Shown: in pieces, positions 27,092 to 36,261 of the stretch
Position numbering within the stretch: position 1 is the stretch's first letter
Layout: each line of letters opens with the position of its first letter
From: Desulfosudis oleivorans
GTDB lineage: Bacteria > Desulfobacterota > Desulfobacteria > Desulfobacterales > SURF-7
Length of the DNA stretch: 64,000 nt
Assembly: GCA_020723305.1 (NCBI GenBank)
Contig: DYJC01000007.1
Coordinates: 124,001-188,000 of the forward strand
Direction of reading: 5' to 3'
Notes under the pieces: model-generated
Told to the model about the DNA's origin: nothing
The model's database searches: none
What the model saw: only the letters and a program-made list of their open reading frames with translations
Translations under genes and position numbers: made by a program

Positions 27092-29455
27092 TTAAAAATC
27101 GGTTTTGAAAAAATGTTCGGCTTCTGTCATGGAATCCGCTTTCTGGGAATACTCTGTCGGAACGGTTCCTTCTTTAAAGCATTCAAATATTGTTCTTTTT
27201 GACTCAGGAATGGGAAGTTTTCCCGTGTCGGCATCAATTTGTGCAAATACAACGTCTTTGGGCACCTCGAAAACTCGAACCGGCTTACCCTCCAGGATTC
27301 TTTGCATAAACCCGAGCCAGATCGGACTTGCCGCCCTTGAGCCGGTTTCTCCCTTCCCCAAAGTCCGTTCATCATCAAACCCGACCCATGTACCTGTAAC
27401 ATACTCTGGAGTATATCCAACAAACCATGCATCAAACAGGTCATTGGTTGTTCCGGTTTTACCTGCTACAGGGCGATTTAGAGCCGCAACACGTCTGCCT
27501 GTACCATTTTTCACAACACCTTCCAGCAGACTGGTCATAACATAAGCTGTGCTTTCACTGATCACTCTCTCCCTTTTGGGAAGATTTTCTTCAAGAACAG
27601 TCCCGTCACGATCCACAATTTTCGTAATAAATATCGGATCCACCCGATTTCCAGCATTGGCAAACACCGAATAGGCATTCACGATTTCGAGAAGTGATAC
27701 GCCGGAAGATCCCAGTGCGATAGACAAATTATGGCTTAAATTGGATGTAATCCCTAATTTGGCCGCATATTTGATCGCATAGTCAACTCCGATGCCCTGC
27801 AAAATCTTGATGGTCACAATATTGTGAGACTGCTCCAGTGCATTTCTCAGCAGGGTAGGTCCAAAAAATTTATCCTCATAATTTTTGGGTTTCCAGGTAA
27901 AATCATGTTCTATATTCCTGAATACAATAGGCGTATCTAAAATTTCAGTTGCTGCTGTATATCCTTTATCAAGAGCTGCTGCATAAATAATGGGTTTAAA
28001 AGCAGACCCAGGCTGGCGTCTGGATTGGAATGCACGGTTGAACTGGCTTTTTTGAAAACTTTTCCCCCCGACCATTGCCTTGACATAGCCGGTTTCCGCT
28101 TCAATACACAAAAGGGCCGACTCCGCGATCGGATCCTGTTCCAGGGAACATTCCCAGAAATCCTCCTTTTCAGACCTGGCTGTTAATTCAACCTTAACCA
28201 CATCCCCAATACGAAGTGCGCCGTTCGGTTTCCCTGTCCAGGACAGTCCTTCATTTTTAATCCTGCCAAGTCTGTTACCGATTCGAACTGTGACAAATGA
28301 ATTGATATCATCGACATCGATTACAATTGCCTGCGTTATTGATCCCGGCTCCAGGAAGGTTGTATCCATCGCTCCTTGAAGCTCCAGAGTAAAACCTTCG
28401 ATTTCATCTTGTGGCAGATGACGAATCGGCCCACGATATCCATGGCGTTTGTCCAATTCCCTGAGGCCTTTCTCGATTTCCCGGGCTGCAATTTTCTGCA
28501 TGTCTACGTTGACTGCTGTGTATATTTTGAAACCTTCATTATACAAGGCAGCTTCCCCATATTTTTTCTCAATATAGCGCCTGACATGTTCCGTATACCA
28601 GGGCACTTCTTCGATATACAAATTTTTACGGGGTTTGATATCCAGCTTTGTGTTTATGGCTTCCGTGGCTTGAATATTCGTGATATACCCTTCCGCAAGC
28701 ATCCGGTTCAAAACATATATCTGCCGTTTTCTCGCCCGGTCCGGGTATCGGAATGGAGAGTACCGGCTCGGTGCCTGAGGCAGCCCGGCAAGAACCGCAC
28801 ATTCCGCCAGATTCAGTTCCTGAACCGACTTTCCGAAATAATTTTCTGCTGCCGCTTCAATTCCATAAGCACCATGTCCAAGATAAATCTGATTCAGATA
28901 CAGAAACAAGATTTCATCCTTTGTAAATCTTTTATCAATCCGATAGGAGAGAATCGCCTCTTTTATTTTCCGGGCATAACTCCTCTCCGGGGTAAGCAAA
29001 AAAGATTTTGTAACTTGCTGCGTGATGGTGCTTCCACCCTGAACAATTTCCCCGGCTTCGATATTTTTAAACATCGCCCGGATCACACTTAAAAAATCAA
29101 TACCTTTATGTTTGTAAAACCGGGAATCTTCAGCCGCGACAAAGGCATCAATCAGCATTTTCGGCGTTTGAGAAAAAGGAACCAGTATTCGACGCTCTTT
29201 ACAAAACTCGGCTATCTTTTTCCCATCATCGGAATATACCATTGTAACCAAAGGGGGGAAATAATCCTTAAGAGAGGTTATTTTGGGTAAATTTTCCTGA
29301 AGATAATAGTAATACCCTGTGGCTGTCAATCCGCCACAAATAAATAACAAAATCATCATATAAAGGAAAAGGCGGAAAATTCGTGCCCCAAACCCTTTTT
29401 CTTCCTTATGAGCTCGCTTTTCCAATATCTGTGACAAACTTTTCTTTTTGGTCAT
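27092..29455 (-). CDS. Bifunctional penicillin-binding protein 1A
   Basis: 787 aa. N-terminal membrane anchor (residues ~28-52). Glycosyltransferase-51 domain with catalytic Glu109 in AAEDSRFYKHKGID and GGSTITQQVTKS. An OB-like linker precedes the transpeptidase with Ser484-x-x-Lys487 (RQPGSAFKP), a SxN-type motif near SHNIVT, and KTGTTNDLFDAWFVGY (KTG). It polymerises and cross-links peptidoglycan in the periplasm. Complete length for the PBP1A class. Upstream lies a 416-bp gap with MITE copy 2. Confidence 0.95.
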   Translation of the reverse strand: MTKKKSLSQILEKRAHKEEKGFGARIFRLFLYMMILLFICGGLTATGYYYYLQENLPKITSLKDYFPPLVTMVYSDDGKKIAEFCKERRILVPFSQTPKMLIDAFVAAEDSRFYKHKGIDFLSVIRAMFKNIEAGEIVQGGSTITQQVTKSFLLTPERSYARKIKEAILSYRIDKRFTKDEILFLYLNQIYLGHGAYGIEAAAENYFGKSVQELNLAECAVLAGLPQAPSRYSPFRYPDRARKRQIYVLNRMLAEGYITNIQATEAINTKLDIKPRKNLYIEEVPWYTEHVRRYIEKKYGEAALYNEGFKIYTAVNVDMQKIAAREIEKGLRELDKRHGYRGPIRHLPQDEIEGFTLELQGAMDTTFLEPGSITQAIVIDVDDINSFVTVRIGNRLGRIKNEGLSWTGKPNGALRIGDVVKVELTARSEKEDFWECSLEQDPIAESALLCIEAETGYVKAMVGGKSFQKSQFNRAFQSRRQPGSAFKPIIYAAALDKGYTAATEILDTPIVFRNIEHDFTWKPKNYEDKFFGPTLLRNALEQSHNIVTIKILQGIGVDYAIKYAAKLGITSNLSHNLSIALGSSGVSLLEIVNAYSVFANAGNRVDPIFITKIVDRDGTVLEENLPKRERVISESTAYVMTSLLEGVVKNGTGRRVAALNRPVAGKTGTTNDLFDAWFVGYTPEYVTGTWVGFDDERTLGKGETGSRAASPIWLGFMQRILEGKPVRVFEVPKDVVFAQIDADTGKLPIPESKRTIFECFKEGTVPTEYSQKADSMTEAEHFFKTDF

Positions 29456-29871
29456 ATATCCATACCGAACATAAAATTATTGTCTAAGAAATTAACCGGT
29501 TATTAAGCTTTTCTTGGTATCAGATATCACTTTATTAAGCAAGACGGGATTCCTGACCGGAATTTAATTGTTTGCAAAACCATTGAATACAAAATATACG
29601 ATTGAGCCAATTTCAAAAGTTTGTTGTTGTCGTTCCGGCGAAAACAAGAATCCAGTATTTTCAACTCTTTTTTGGGCACTGGCTTTCGCCGATGTGAAGC
29701 TTTTTAATAGTTTTAAAATTGACTCGATTTTCTCATTTTTCATTCAAAATGGTTATATGGTTATATTGAATCCTGTTTTTCGTTTACGGAAAACAAATTG
29801 ACAATAACCCGGATATTACTTTAAAAAAAGATTTTTTACAAAAAGTAAGAATTTTTGGTACAAAGGGGAGT
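29456..29871. other. Intergenic region between pbp1A and hisI
   Basis: 416 bp divergent spacer. It holds MITE copy 2 (29604-29725) and otherwise AT-rich sequence. A TTGACA box at 29798-29803 with TTTAAA 16 bp on could start hisI transcription, but the -10 is weak. No coding signal is visible. Confidence 0.6.
29604..29725. repeat. MITE-like palindromic element, copy 2
   Basis: 122 bp, opposite orientation to copy 1. The left end is GAGCCAATTTCAAAA and the right end is mutated (TTTTAAAATTGACTC). It is flanked by the 4-bp direct repeat GATT (29600-29603 and 29726-29729). The inner pair CCGGCGAAA / TTTCGCCGA is nearly intact. Confidence 0.85.
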
Positions 29872-30255
29872 ATGATGGCGGTAAAACTTGATTTCAGCAA
29901 ATTGGATGGACTTCTTCCGGCAATTGCACAGGATTATGAGACCGGTGAAGTGCTAATGCTTGCATTCATGAATGAAGAAGCCTGGGAATCCACTCTTTCC
30001 ACCGGAAGGGCAACATACTATAGCCGCAGTCGTCAAAAGCTCTGGATCAAGGGGGAGACTTCCGGTCATGTTCAAATGGTCAAAGAGATCCGTATTGACT
30101 GTGACAATGATACGGTTCTTCTGAAAGTCAAACAGGTTGGAGATGCTGCCTGCCATACGGGATATCAGTCATGTTTTTACAGAAAAATTGAGAACGGTTC
30201 CATTCAAATTTCAGGAAAGCTTATTTTCGATCCCAAGGAGGTTTATAAAAAATGA
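29872..30255 (+). CDS. hisI: Phosphoribosyl-AMP cyclohydrolase
   Basis: 127 aa. Single-domain HisI (no fused HisE): [36 protein letters not shown] is the conserved core. The metal ligands are DCDNDT and the cysteines in [13 protein letters not shown]. Third step of histidine synthesis. AAGGGGAG lies just before tandem ATGs, and the second (29875) has better spacing. The stop overlaps hisG by 4 bp. First gene of the packed run up to 34.7 kb. Confidence 0.96.
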   Translation: MMAVKLDFSKLDGLLPAIAQDYETGEVLMLAFMNEEAWESTLSTGRATYYSRSRQKLWIKGETSGHVQMVKEIRIDCDNDTVLLKVKQVGDAACHTGYQSCFYRKIENGSIQISGKLIFDPKEVYKK

Positions 30256-31127
30256 AAAATATATTAAAACTGGGAATCCCCAAAGGAAGCCTCCAGGATG
30301 CGACAATCGCTCTGTTCCGGCGTTCAGGATGGAAAATTTCCGTCAGCGGAAGAAGTTATTTCCCGGAAATCAACGATGACTCCATCAATTGTGCCTTATG
30401 CCGTGCCCAGGAGATGTCCAACCATGTTCAAAACGGAACGCTGGATGCCGGGCTTACCGGCAAAGACTGGATTGCTGAAAACAAATCAGACATTCATGTG
30501 GTCTCCGATCTTGTTTATTCCAAGGTAAGTGCCCGCCCGGCTCGCTGGGTGCTTGCAGTTGCCTATGACTCGCCGGTAAAAACCCTGAAGGATCTGGAAG
30601 GAAAAACCATTTCCACGGAACTGGTTGGTTTTACAAAAAGGTATTTTAAAGAACGGGGTGTCAATGTTAATGTTGAATTTTCATGGGGAGCCACGGAGGC
30701 CAAAGTGGTCTCCGGTCTCGCAGATGCCATTGTCGAGATTACTGAAACTGAAAGCACGATCAAAGCGCATGGTTTGAGAATTATCCATGAACTCATGCAA
30801 ACCAACACCCAGTTGATTGCAAACCATGACGCATGGAAAGATCCCTGCAAAAGGGAAAAAATCGAACAGATTGCCCTGCTGTTAAAAGGATCATTGCTGG
30901 GTGAAAAGCTTGTTGGACTCAAAATGAATGTTCCGGAAACAAAAATCAAAGCCATCGTGGCTTTATTACCCAGCCTCAATGCGCCCACGGTTGCCCACCT
31001 GTATCAGTCAGATTGGTTTTCCGTGGAGACCGTGGTTGATTCCGGGGAAGTCAGAAGGCTGATTCCCAAACTGCTGAAAGCCGGTGCCGAAGGGATTATT
31101 GAATATCCTCTGAATAAGGTTGTCTGA
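30252..31127 (+). CDS. hisG: ATP phosphoribosyltransferase (long form)
   Basis: 291 aa, the long HisG form with its own C-terminal regulatory ACT-like domain (~215-291), so no HisZ is needed. Visible: [31 protein letters not shown], and the PRPP loop region [23 protein letters not shown] with TETGSTL-like [11 protein letters not shown]. Catalyses the first committed step of histidine synthesis and is feedback-inhibited by histidine in this class. AAGGAGG precedes the ATG. Confidence 0.96.
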   Translation: MKNILKLGIPKGSLQDATIALFRRSGWKISVSGRSYFPEINDDSINCALCRAQEMSNHVQNGTLDAGLTGKDWIAENKSDIHVVSDLVYSKVSARPARWVLAVAYDSPVKTLKDLEGKTISTELVGFTKRYFKERGVNVNVEFSWGATEAKVVSGLADAIVEITETESTIKAHGLRIIHELMQTNTQLIANHDAWKDPCKREKIEQIALLLKGSLLGEKLVGLKMNVPETKIKAIVALLPSLNAPTVAHLYQSDWFSVETVVDSGEVRRLIPKLLKAGAEGIIEYPLNKVV

Positions 31128-31158
31128 GCTGACTTTTATAAACCAACAGGAGGGATAC

Positions 31159-32316
31159 GTGAGCCATATTGCAAAAAGGGCAACTGAAATGCCGCCCTTC
31201 ATTGTCATGGATGTTCTTGAGCGTGCCCAGGCAATGGAACGGGAAGGGATTCATGTTATCCATCTAGAGGTCGGCGAGCCGGATTTTAATACCCCGCAAT
31301 GTATCCGGGAACGGGCTATCCAGGCTTTTGAACAGGGGCACACCCATTATACGCACAGCCTTGGCAGTCTGGATCTAAGGGAAGCGATTTGTGCATATTA
31401 TGATCGAACCTACAAGGTTCAAATCCATCCGGATCAGATCCTGATCACCTCCGGTACATCACCTGCCATGTTTCTCCTTTTTTCTGCACTGCTTGAACCC
31501 GGTGAAGAGGTGATTGTTTCCGATCCCCACTATGCCTGCTATCCCAATTTTATTCGTTTCCTGCAGGGGAAGCCTGTATTTGTTCCGGTACATGAAGAAG
31601 ATGGATTTCAATACCGGCCGGATGAGATTCAAAAAAAAATCTCTTCCAGAACCAAAGCCATCTTTATCAACTCCCCGTCCAATCCGACCGGAAACCTGCT
31701 CTCCGAAAAACGGATGAAGGCCATTGCTGATTTTTCTCCCTGCATCATCTCGGACGAGATCTATCACGGCCTGGTGTATGAAGACCGGGCCCATTCCATT
31801 CTGGAATTCACGGACAACTGTTTTGTGTTGAATGGTTTTTCCAAGCTGTATGCCATGACCGGACTGAGACTGGGTTACATCATTGCTCCCAGACCATTCA
31901 TTCGCCCCATGCAGAAAATCCAGCAAAACTTTTTTATCTCCGCAAACTCGGTTGTCCAACAAGCTGGAATTGCCGCACTGGAACAGGCGGATGATGATGT
32001 CGAAAAAATGAAAACCATTTATAATGAACGCCGGCTCTATATGATCGGTCGGCTTCAAAAAATGGGTTTTGGAATCACTGTACCCCCGACAGGCGCTTTT
32101 TATATATTTGCCAATGCCAAACATCTTTCCGATGATTCCTATAAACTGGCTTTTCACATTCTGGAAAATGCCCATGTGGGTGTTACGCCGGGTATTGATT
32201 TTGGAAAAAACGGGGAAGGATATATCCGGTTTTCCTATGCCAGCTCCATGGAAAAGATCAAGGAAGGCATGGACCGGATTGAACACTACCTCAAACAGTA
32301 TAATGGAAATCCATGA
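31159..32316 (+). CDS. Pyridoxal-phosphate aminotransferase, class I/II
   Basis: 385 aa from GTG 31159, preceded by AGGAGGGA at ideal distance; an upstream in-frame TTG at 31120 overlaps hisG and is rejected. Fold type I aminotransferase: HLEVGEPDFNTP, TSGTSPAMFLLFSALLEPGEEV, SPSNPTGNLLS, SDEIYHGLVYED, the PLP lysine in NGFSKLYAMTGLRLGY and the closing RFSYASSMEKIKEG (substrate-carboxylate Arg). It resembles aspartate or LL-diaminopimelate-type aminotransferases; location with hisIG makes histidinol-phosphate activity conceivable but unproven. The stop overlaps engB by 4 bp. Confidence 0.92.
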   Translation: MSHIAKRATEMPPFIVMDVLERAQAMEREGIHVIHLEVGEPDFNTPQCIRERAIQAFEQGHTHYTHSLGSLDLREAICAYYDRTYKVQIHPDQILITSGTSPAMFLLFSALLEPGEEVIVSDPHYACYPNFIRFLQGKPVFVPVHEEDGFQYRPDEIQKKISSRTKAIFINSPSNPTGNLLSEKRMKAIADFSPCIISDEIYHGLVYEDRAHSILEFTDNCFVLNGFSKLYAMTGLRLGYIIAPRPFIRPMQKIQQNFFISANSVVQQAGIAALEQADDDVEKMKTIYNERRLYMIGRLQKMGFGITVPPTGAFYIFANAKHLSDDSYKLAFHILENAHVGVTPGIDFGKNGEGYIRFSYASSMEKIKEGMDRIEHYLKQYNGNP

Positions 32317-32936
32317 TCATCAAATCCGCTGAATTTGTCACAAGTGCCGTCAAAAAAGACCAATACCCGCCTGCTGAACTGCCGGAAATCGCTTTTGCCG
32401 GAAAATCCAATGTGGGAAAATCTTCTCTGATCAACACACTCTTAAACCGGAAACAGCTTGTGAAAACCAGTTCAACTCCCGGAAGAACGCAGCTCATCAA
32501 TTTTTTCCGGATAAACGATGCCCTGATGTTTGTGGATCTGCCGGGGTTCGGTTACGCCCGTGTGCCTGAAAAAATCAGAAAAGAGTGGGGCCCCATGATT
32601 GAAACTTACATTACCAGCCGGGAAACCCTGCGAGGCGTAGTTCTGATCATGGACATCCGCCGCAATCCAGGTGAGCATGAATTTGATTTGATGGATTGGC
32701 TGTCCCATCATCATATCCCCTGCCTGCCGGTCATGACCAAAGCAGATAAACTCAAAAAAAACGCTCGGATATTGCAGCATCAAAAGGCAGCGGAACTCCT
32801 TGGAATGGAGCAGAATGACCTTCTTCTTTTTTCAGCAAAGTCCCGTCAGGGAAGGGAGATGGTCTGGGATGAAATCACCCGTCTGGTTCAGCCGGACATC
32901 TTGCTTGAAACCCCTCAGACAGACGATGAGCAATAA
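32313..32936 (+). CDS. engB: Ribosome biogenesis GTPase EngB (YsxC/YihA)
   Basis: 207 aa. GTPase motifs: FAGKSNVGKSSLINTLL (G1), TPGRTQLINFF (G2), FVDLPGFGYA (G3), TKADKL (G4) and FSAKSRQGREM (G5). Required for assembly of the large ribosomal subunit. ATGA overlap with the aminotransferase gene; era follows 11 bp later, so two ribosome-assembly GTPases share the operon. Confidence 0.96.
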   Translation: MIIKSAEFVTSAVKKDQYPPAELPEIAFAGKSNVGKSSLINTLLNRKQLVKTSSTPGRTQLINFFRINDALMFVDLPGFGYARVPEKIRKEWGPMIETYITSRETLRGVVLIMDIRRNPGEHEFDLMDWLSHHHIPCLPVMTKADKLKKNARILQHQKAAELLGMEQNDLLLFSAKSRQGREMVWDEITRLVQPDILLETPQTDDEQ

Positions 32937-32947
32937 AGGGAACCTGA

Positions 32948-33862
32948 ATGAATCATTCTGATAACAATCCGACAAAAAATTTCAAGTCCGGATTTATCAC
33001 CATCACCGGAGCGCCCAATTCCGGAAAATCAACCCTGCTGAACCATCTTCTTGGAGAAAAAATTTCCATTACCTCCAAAAAACCCCAGACCACCCGGAAC
33101 CGCATCCTCGGGGTGGTTCACCGGCCTGTGGCCCAATTGATTTTTCTCGATACACCCGGCGTTCACAAACCCAAGGACCCGCTGAGCATCCGGATGGTAG
33201 ATGAAGCAGTTGCCGCCATAAGTGACGGAGATCTGGTTCTGGTCATAGCAGATGTCTCGAAACCACTACCCGACTCTGAAGCTTTCATGCTTCAACAACT
33301 CGAACCCGTCAAAAAACCGGTTCTTCTTGCCCTGAACAAAATCGATCTGATTCCAAAAAACCAGGTTCTGATGTTTATCGATCAATGGTCCAAAGCTTAC
33401 CCGTTTAAGGCGATCATTCCGATTTCCGCCAAGCATGATATCCAGATCGATGAATTGCTGTCCCAGATGGAAGCCCTTCTGCCTCAGGGCCCGCCGTTCT
33501 TTCCGGAAGAAACCCTGACAGATGCTCCGGAGCGGTTTATTGTTGCAGAAATGATCCGGGAAAAAGTGTTCCGGCTTACCGGCCAGGAAGTTCCCTATTC
33601 CACGGCTGTCACCATTGATCAGTTTTCAGAGGAAAAAAATGGGGCACTGATCCGGATACATGCCACGATCCACCTGGAACGGGACTCCCAGAAAGGTATC
33701 GTCATTGGAAAGAGCGGAAGCAAACTGAAAAAAATCGGAGAGGATGCCCGGAAAGATATTGAAAAACTGCTGGGAACAAAAGTCTTTTTAAAACTGTTTG
33801 TCCGAATTCAAAAAAACTGGAGCAGGGATACCAAGGCCTTGCAAAAATTTGGCTATTCATGA
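32948..33862 (+). CDS. era: GTPase Era
   Basis: 304 aa. N-terminal GTPase (GAPNSGKSTLLNHLLGEKISITSKKPQTTR, DTPGVH, NKIDLI, SAKHDIQIDELL) followed by a C-terminal KH domain with GIVIGKSGSKLKKIGEDARKDIE. Era binds the 16S rRNA 3' end and checks 30S maturation. AAAGGGA precedes the ATG. The stop overlaps the ATP-grasp gene by 4 bp. Confidence 0.97.
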   Translation: MNHSDNNPTKNFKSGFITITGAPNSGKSTLLNHLLGEKISITSKKPQTTRNRILGVVHRPVAQLIFLDTPGVHKPKDPLSIRMVDEAVAAISDGDLVLVIADVSKPLPDSEAFMLQQLEPVKKPVLLALNKIDLIPKNQVLMFIDQWSKAYPFKAIIPISAKHDIQIDELLSQMEALLPQGPPFFPEETLTDAPERFIVAEMIREKVFRLTGQEVPYSTAVTIDQFSEEKNGALIRIHATIHLERDSQKGIVIGKSGSKLKKIGEDARKDIEKLLGTKVFLKLFVRIQKNWSRDTKALQKFGYS

Positions 33863-34704
33863 TTCTCTCTTTTCACCCCTGCTTTGAATCCGATGTCAAT
33901 ATTCTCTGCGCCGGACGACCTCCGGATGACTCGGATCAGGCTGCGATTCAAACAGCAGATGCGGTGATCCTTCCCCAGGGATGCAGAAAAGAGCTTTTTG
34001 ACATGGCAACCCGACGTTGCAGACATGTTTTTCCGGATTACCATGCCCGATTTCAGTATCCGGGAAAAACAGGGCAGATCAGACTGTTTGAGCAGATGAA
34101 TGTCCCTCATCCCCGGACAACTACTTTTAACGATATCCATCAGTATCATCAGAATACCCGATCCAATCCAGTGAACCAATTATTTCCCTTTCCGCTGGTA
34201 TTCAAATTCAACTGGGGAGGAGAAGGAGAAACCGTATTTTTGATCCGCAACCCCGCTGAGCTGGAACATCAGATCCAAAAGGCGGAACTGTTTGAAAAAA
34301 ACCATCAAAAAGGATTTCTGATTCAGGAATACATCCCGACGGATCAGAAAGTGCTCCGGGTAGTGGTTATCGGAACCTGTTATCAATCCTACTGGCGAAT
34401 TCAGGAATCTCCGGAAAAATTTTCAACCAGTCTTTCTTCCGGTGCCCGGATCGACCATGAAAGAGATCCGAATCTTCAACAAAAAGCAATCCAAGCTGCA
34501 CAAGCTTTTTGTCAAAAAACCAGCATCAACCTGGCTGGATTTGATCTTCTTTTTTCAACAAAAGAAAATCCGGACGTTCCCCTCTTCCTGGAAATCAATT
34601 ATTTTTTTGGTCGAAAGGGTCTGGGCGGTTCAGAACGATTTTATGAACTTCTGAATAGCCAGATTAAAGACTGGATTGATGCGCTGCCGAAATCATTGGA
34701 ATAA
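33859..34704 (+). CDS. ATP-grasp domain protein (RimK/glutathione-synthase-like)
   Basis: 281 aa. Residues ~70-275 form an ATP-grasp fold: GKTGQIRLFEQMNVPHPRT, FPLVFKFNWGGEGETVFLI (first ATP lysine and glycine loop), FLIQEYIPTDQKVLRVVVIG, then FDLLFSTKENPDVPLFLEINYFFGRKGL with the metal Glu/Asn pair. Such enzymes join a carboxylate to an amine through an acyl-phosphate. The substrate is unknown. Tight overlap with era suggests co-expression and perhaps ribosome- or translation-linked modification, as RimK does (inference). No terminator is visible in the next 100 bp. Confidence 0.82.
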   Translation: MILSFHPCFESDVNILCAGRPPDDSDQAAIQTADAVILPQGCRKELFDMATRRCRHVFPDYHARFQYPGKTGQIRLFEQMNVPHPRTTTFNDIHQYHQNTRSNPVNQLFPFPLVFKFNWGGEGETVFLIRNPAELEHQIQKAELFEKNHQKGFLIQEYIPTDQKVLRVVVIGTCYQSYWRIQESPEKFSTSLSSGARIDHERDPNLQQKAIQAAQAFCQKTSINLAGFDLLFSTKENPDVPLFLEINYFFGRKGLGGSERFYELLNSQIKDWIDALPKSLE

Positions 34705-34811
34705 AAAAGTCTATCTTCCCGTTTCCGCTTTTGACTTTTCTATTTCTAATCATTCACGGCTATAAATCGAATTGCAGTTTACTATTCATTCATCAAATCT
34801 GTCTTGAAATC

Positions 34812-34875
34812 GGGGAAGGTCGAATGCTGGATCGAGTTCGAGAGTTTGATTTAACAGACTGAAAGGAACGATAAT
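34812..34875 (+). repeat. Hairpin-bearing direct repeat R1 left of the RAYT element
   Basis: About 64 bp closely matching R2 at 34971, with only a few substitutions and one indel. It contains GTCGAA...TTCGA(G/C), able to form a small hairpin, then TTTGATTTAACAGACTGAAAGG. REP-like in size and association with the transposase gene. Confidence 0.75.
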
Positions 34876-34970
34876 AGAATTATAGGAATTATAGGGAATT
34901 ATAGGGACGTTGTTGACAAATTATACAAAATATTTTATAGTTGAGAACATAAGGGATGCGGCGAGAAATA

Positions 34971-35033
34971 GGGGAAGGTCGAATGTCGGATCGAGTTCGA
35001 CATGTTTGATTTAACAGACTGAAAGGGATGATA
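34971..35033 (+). repeat. Hairpin-bearing direct repeat R2, just before the RAYT gene
   Basis: Near copy of R1. GTCGAA and TTCGAC form a perfect 6-bp stem around a 12-nt loop. The 3' part holds the transposase ribosome site, so the hairpin could also affect its translation. Confidence 0.72.
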
Positions 35034-35035
35034 AA

Positions 35036-36004
35036 ATGCCAAGAGGAGCAAGGCTGGACGCGCCCGGAACATTGCATCATGTGATTCTTCGAGGTATTGA
35101 AAAACAAAAAATTATTGACGACGACAATGACCGGGAAAACTTTACAAACCGAATGGGTGAAATCGCACTGGATACAGGCACATCCATCTATGCGTGGGCA
35201 CTGATGACCAACCACGCGCATATATTACTTCGCAGCAGTGGTATCAGCCTTCCAACATTCATGCGCCGTTTTCTTTCCGGTTATGCTGTATCCTATAATC
35301 GAAGGCACAATCGTTACGGTCACTTATTTCAGAATCGCTATAAATCGATTATCTGTGAAGAAGATCCCTATTTTATGGAACTGGTGCGGTATATTCATTT
35401 GAACCCTTTAAGAACCGGCATGGTGGAGGACATGGTTGGACTTGACGCGTACAAATGGTGCGGGCATTCGGTAGTGATGAACCGGTTTAAAAACAACTGG
35501 CAGGACAGGGAATATGTTTTACAATGTTTTGGCAGGAAAGAAAGAGAAGCAAAAAGATCGTATCGCGCATTTGTTAAAAAAGGAATTGCAATCGGAAAAA
35601 GACACGACCTGACAGGCGGAGGATTGATCCGATCCATGGGCGGATGGTCTGCTGTAAAAGCCATGAGAAAGAATGGAATCCAAGAGGAGAGCGACAACAG
35701 GATACTCGGTGGCGGGAATTTTGTTTCCGAAGTGATCAGCCAGGCAGAAGAAAAGATCAAATATCAGATGTCTGCCGAAGATCTCAAAAAACGCATCAGG
35801 GAAGAAATCGAATACTATTGTTCTAAGGAAAAAATATCCCCAGACTTGCTCCGGTCAGGAAGCCGTATCGGCCGGCTGCCTAAAATAAGAAAAGAGATTG
35901 CAGTAAACCTTATTCACAATTTTGGAATATCGCTGGCTGAAACCGCACGACAATTGGGTATATCCACATCCGGTGTCGCGCAAATCATAAGGCGGGGAAC
36001 TTGA
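35036..36004 (+). CDS. REP-associated tyrosine transposase (RAYT, IS200-like)
   Basis: 322 aa. N-terminal Y1-transposase domain: PGTLHHVILRGIEKQKI, WALMTNHAHILLRS (the HUH metal motif His-Ala-His), a catalytic-tyrosine region in DPYFMELVRYIHLNPLRTGM. The C-terminal ~80 residues resemble the DnaA-type helix-turn-helix found in many RAYTs (IRKEIAVNLIHNFGISLAETARQLGISTSGVAQII). The enzyme should nick single-stranded DNA at hairpins. The reading frame appears intact. It lies inside the 26-bp inverted repeats and is preceded by R2. Confidence 0.9.
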   Translation: MPRGARLDAPGTLHHVILRGIEKQKIIDDDNDRENFTNRMGEIALDTGTSIYAWALMTNHAHILLRSSGISLPTFMRRFLSGYAVSYNRRHNRYGHLFQNRYKSIICEEDPYFMELVRYIHLNPLRTGMVEDMVGLDAYKWCGHSVVMNRFKNNWQDREYVLQCFGRKEREAKRSYRAFVKKGIAIGKRHDLTGGGLIRSMGGWSAVKAMRKNGIQEESDNRILGGGNFVSEVISQAEEKIKYQMSAEDLKKRIREEIEYYCSKEKISPDLLRSGSRIGRLPKIRKEIAVNLIHNFGISLAETARQLGISTSGVAQIIRRGT

Positions 36005-36035
36005 GTTTGTATAATTTGTCAACAACGTCCCCTAT

Positions 36036-36261
36036 ATTGCATGGTCGTGATATTCACAATAAACGGCTTTTGGGTCAATTCCCTTGTCCTGTCGATGGCC
36101 TCACGCAACCCATCCCCGGTGTTATAGTTTCCGGATGTGAGATTCCCCATGGCCCCGGTATTGCTGATCGCTGCTGCCAGCTCAGGAGTTGCCAGCCATA
36201 ACATCCCGCCGCATTGAATGGGATACTGTATTCCAAAGAGCGTCGTAATTCTCGTTTTCAT
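36036..36261 (-). pseudogene. Truncated nitronate monooxygenase (N-terminal fragment)
   Basis: ATG 36261 with AAAGGA upstream begins MKTRITTLFGIQYPIQCGGM, LATPELAAAISNTGAMGNLTSGN and KPFIVNITTM, the FMN-barrel start of the nitronate monooxygenase/2-nitropropane dioxygenase family. After about 73 residues homology stops exactly where the RAYT inverted repeat begins. The remaining ~250 residues are not found on the other side of the element, so the insertion was accompanied by deletion. Confidence 0.8.

Larger units (their letters stand above)
34904..36031 (+). mobile_element. RAYT element with perfect 26-bp terminal inverted repeats
   Basis: The 26 bases at 34904-34929 (starting GGGACGTTGTTGACAAATTA) recur as an exact reverse complement at 36006-36031. 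Between them lies a single transposase gene, with the hairpin repeat R2 inside. The left flank has three tandem AATTATAGG(G) units at 34878-34906. No target duplication was recognised. Its right end abuts a truncated nitronate monooxygenase gene. Confidence 0.75.

Noticed and set aside
31459-32286. 275-codon antisense frame inside the aminotransferase gene
   Set aside because: Overlaps conserved PLP-enzyme motifs on the other strand and has no recognisable domain.
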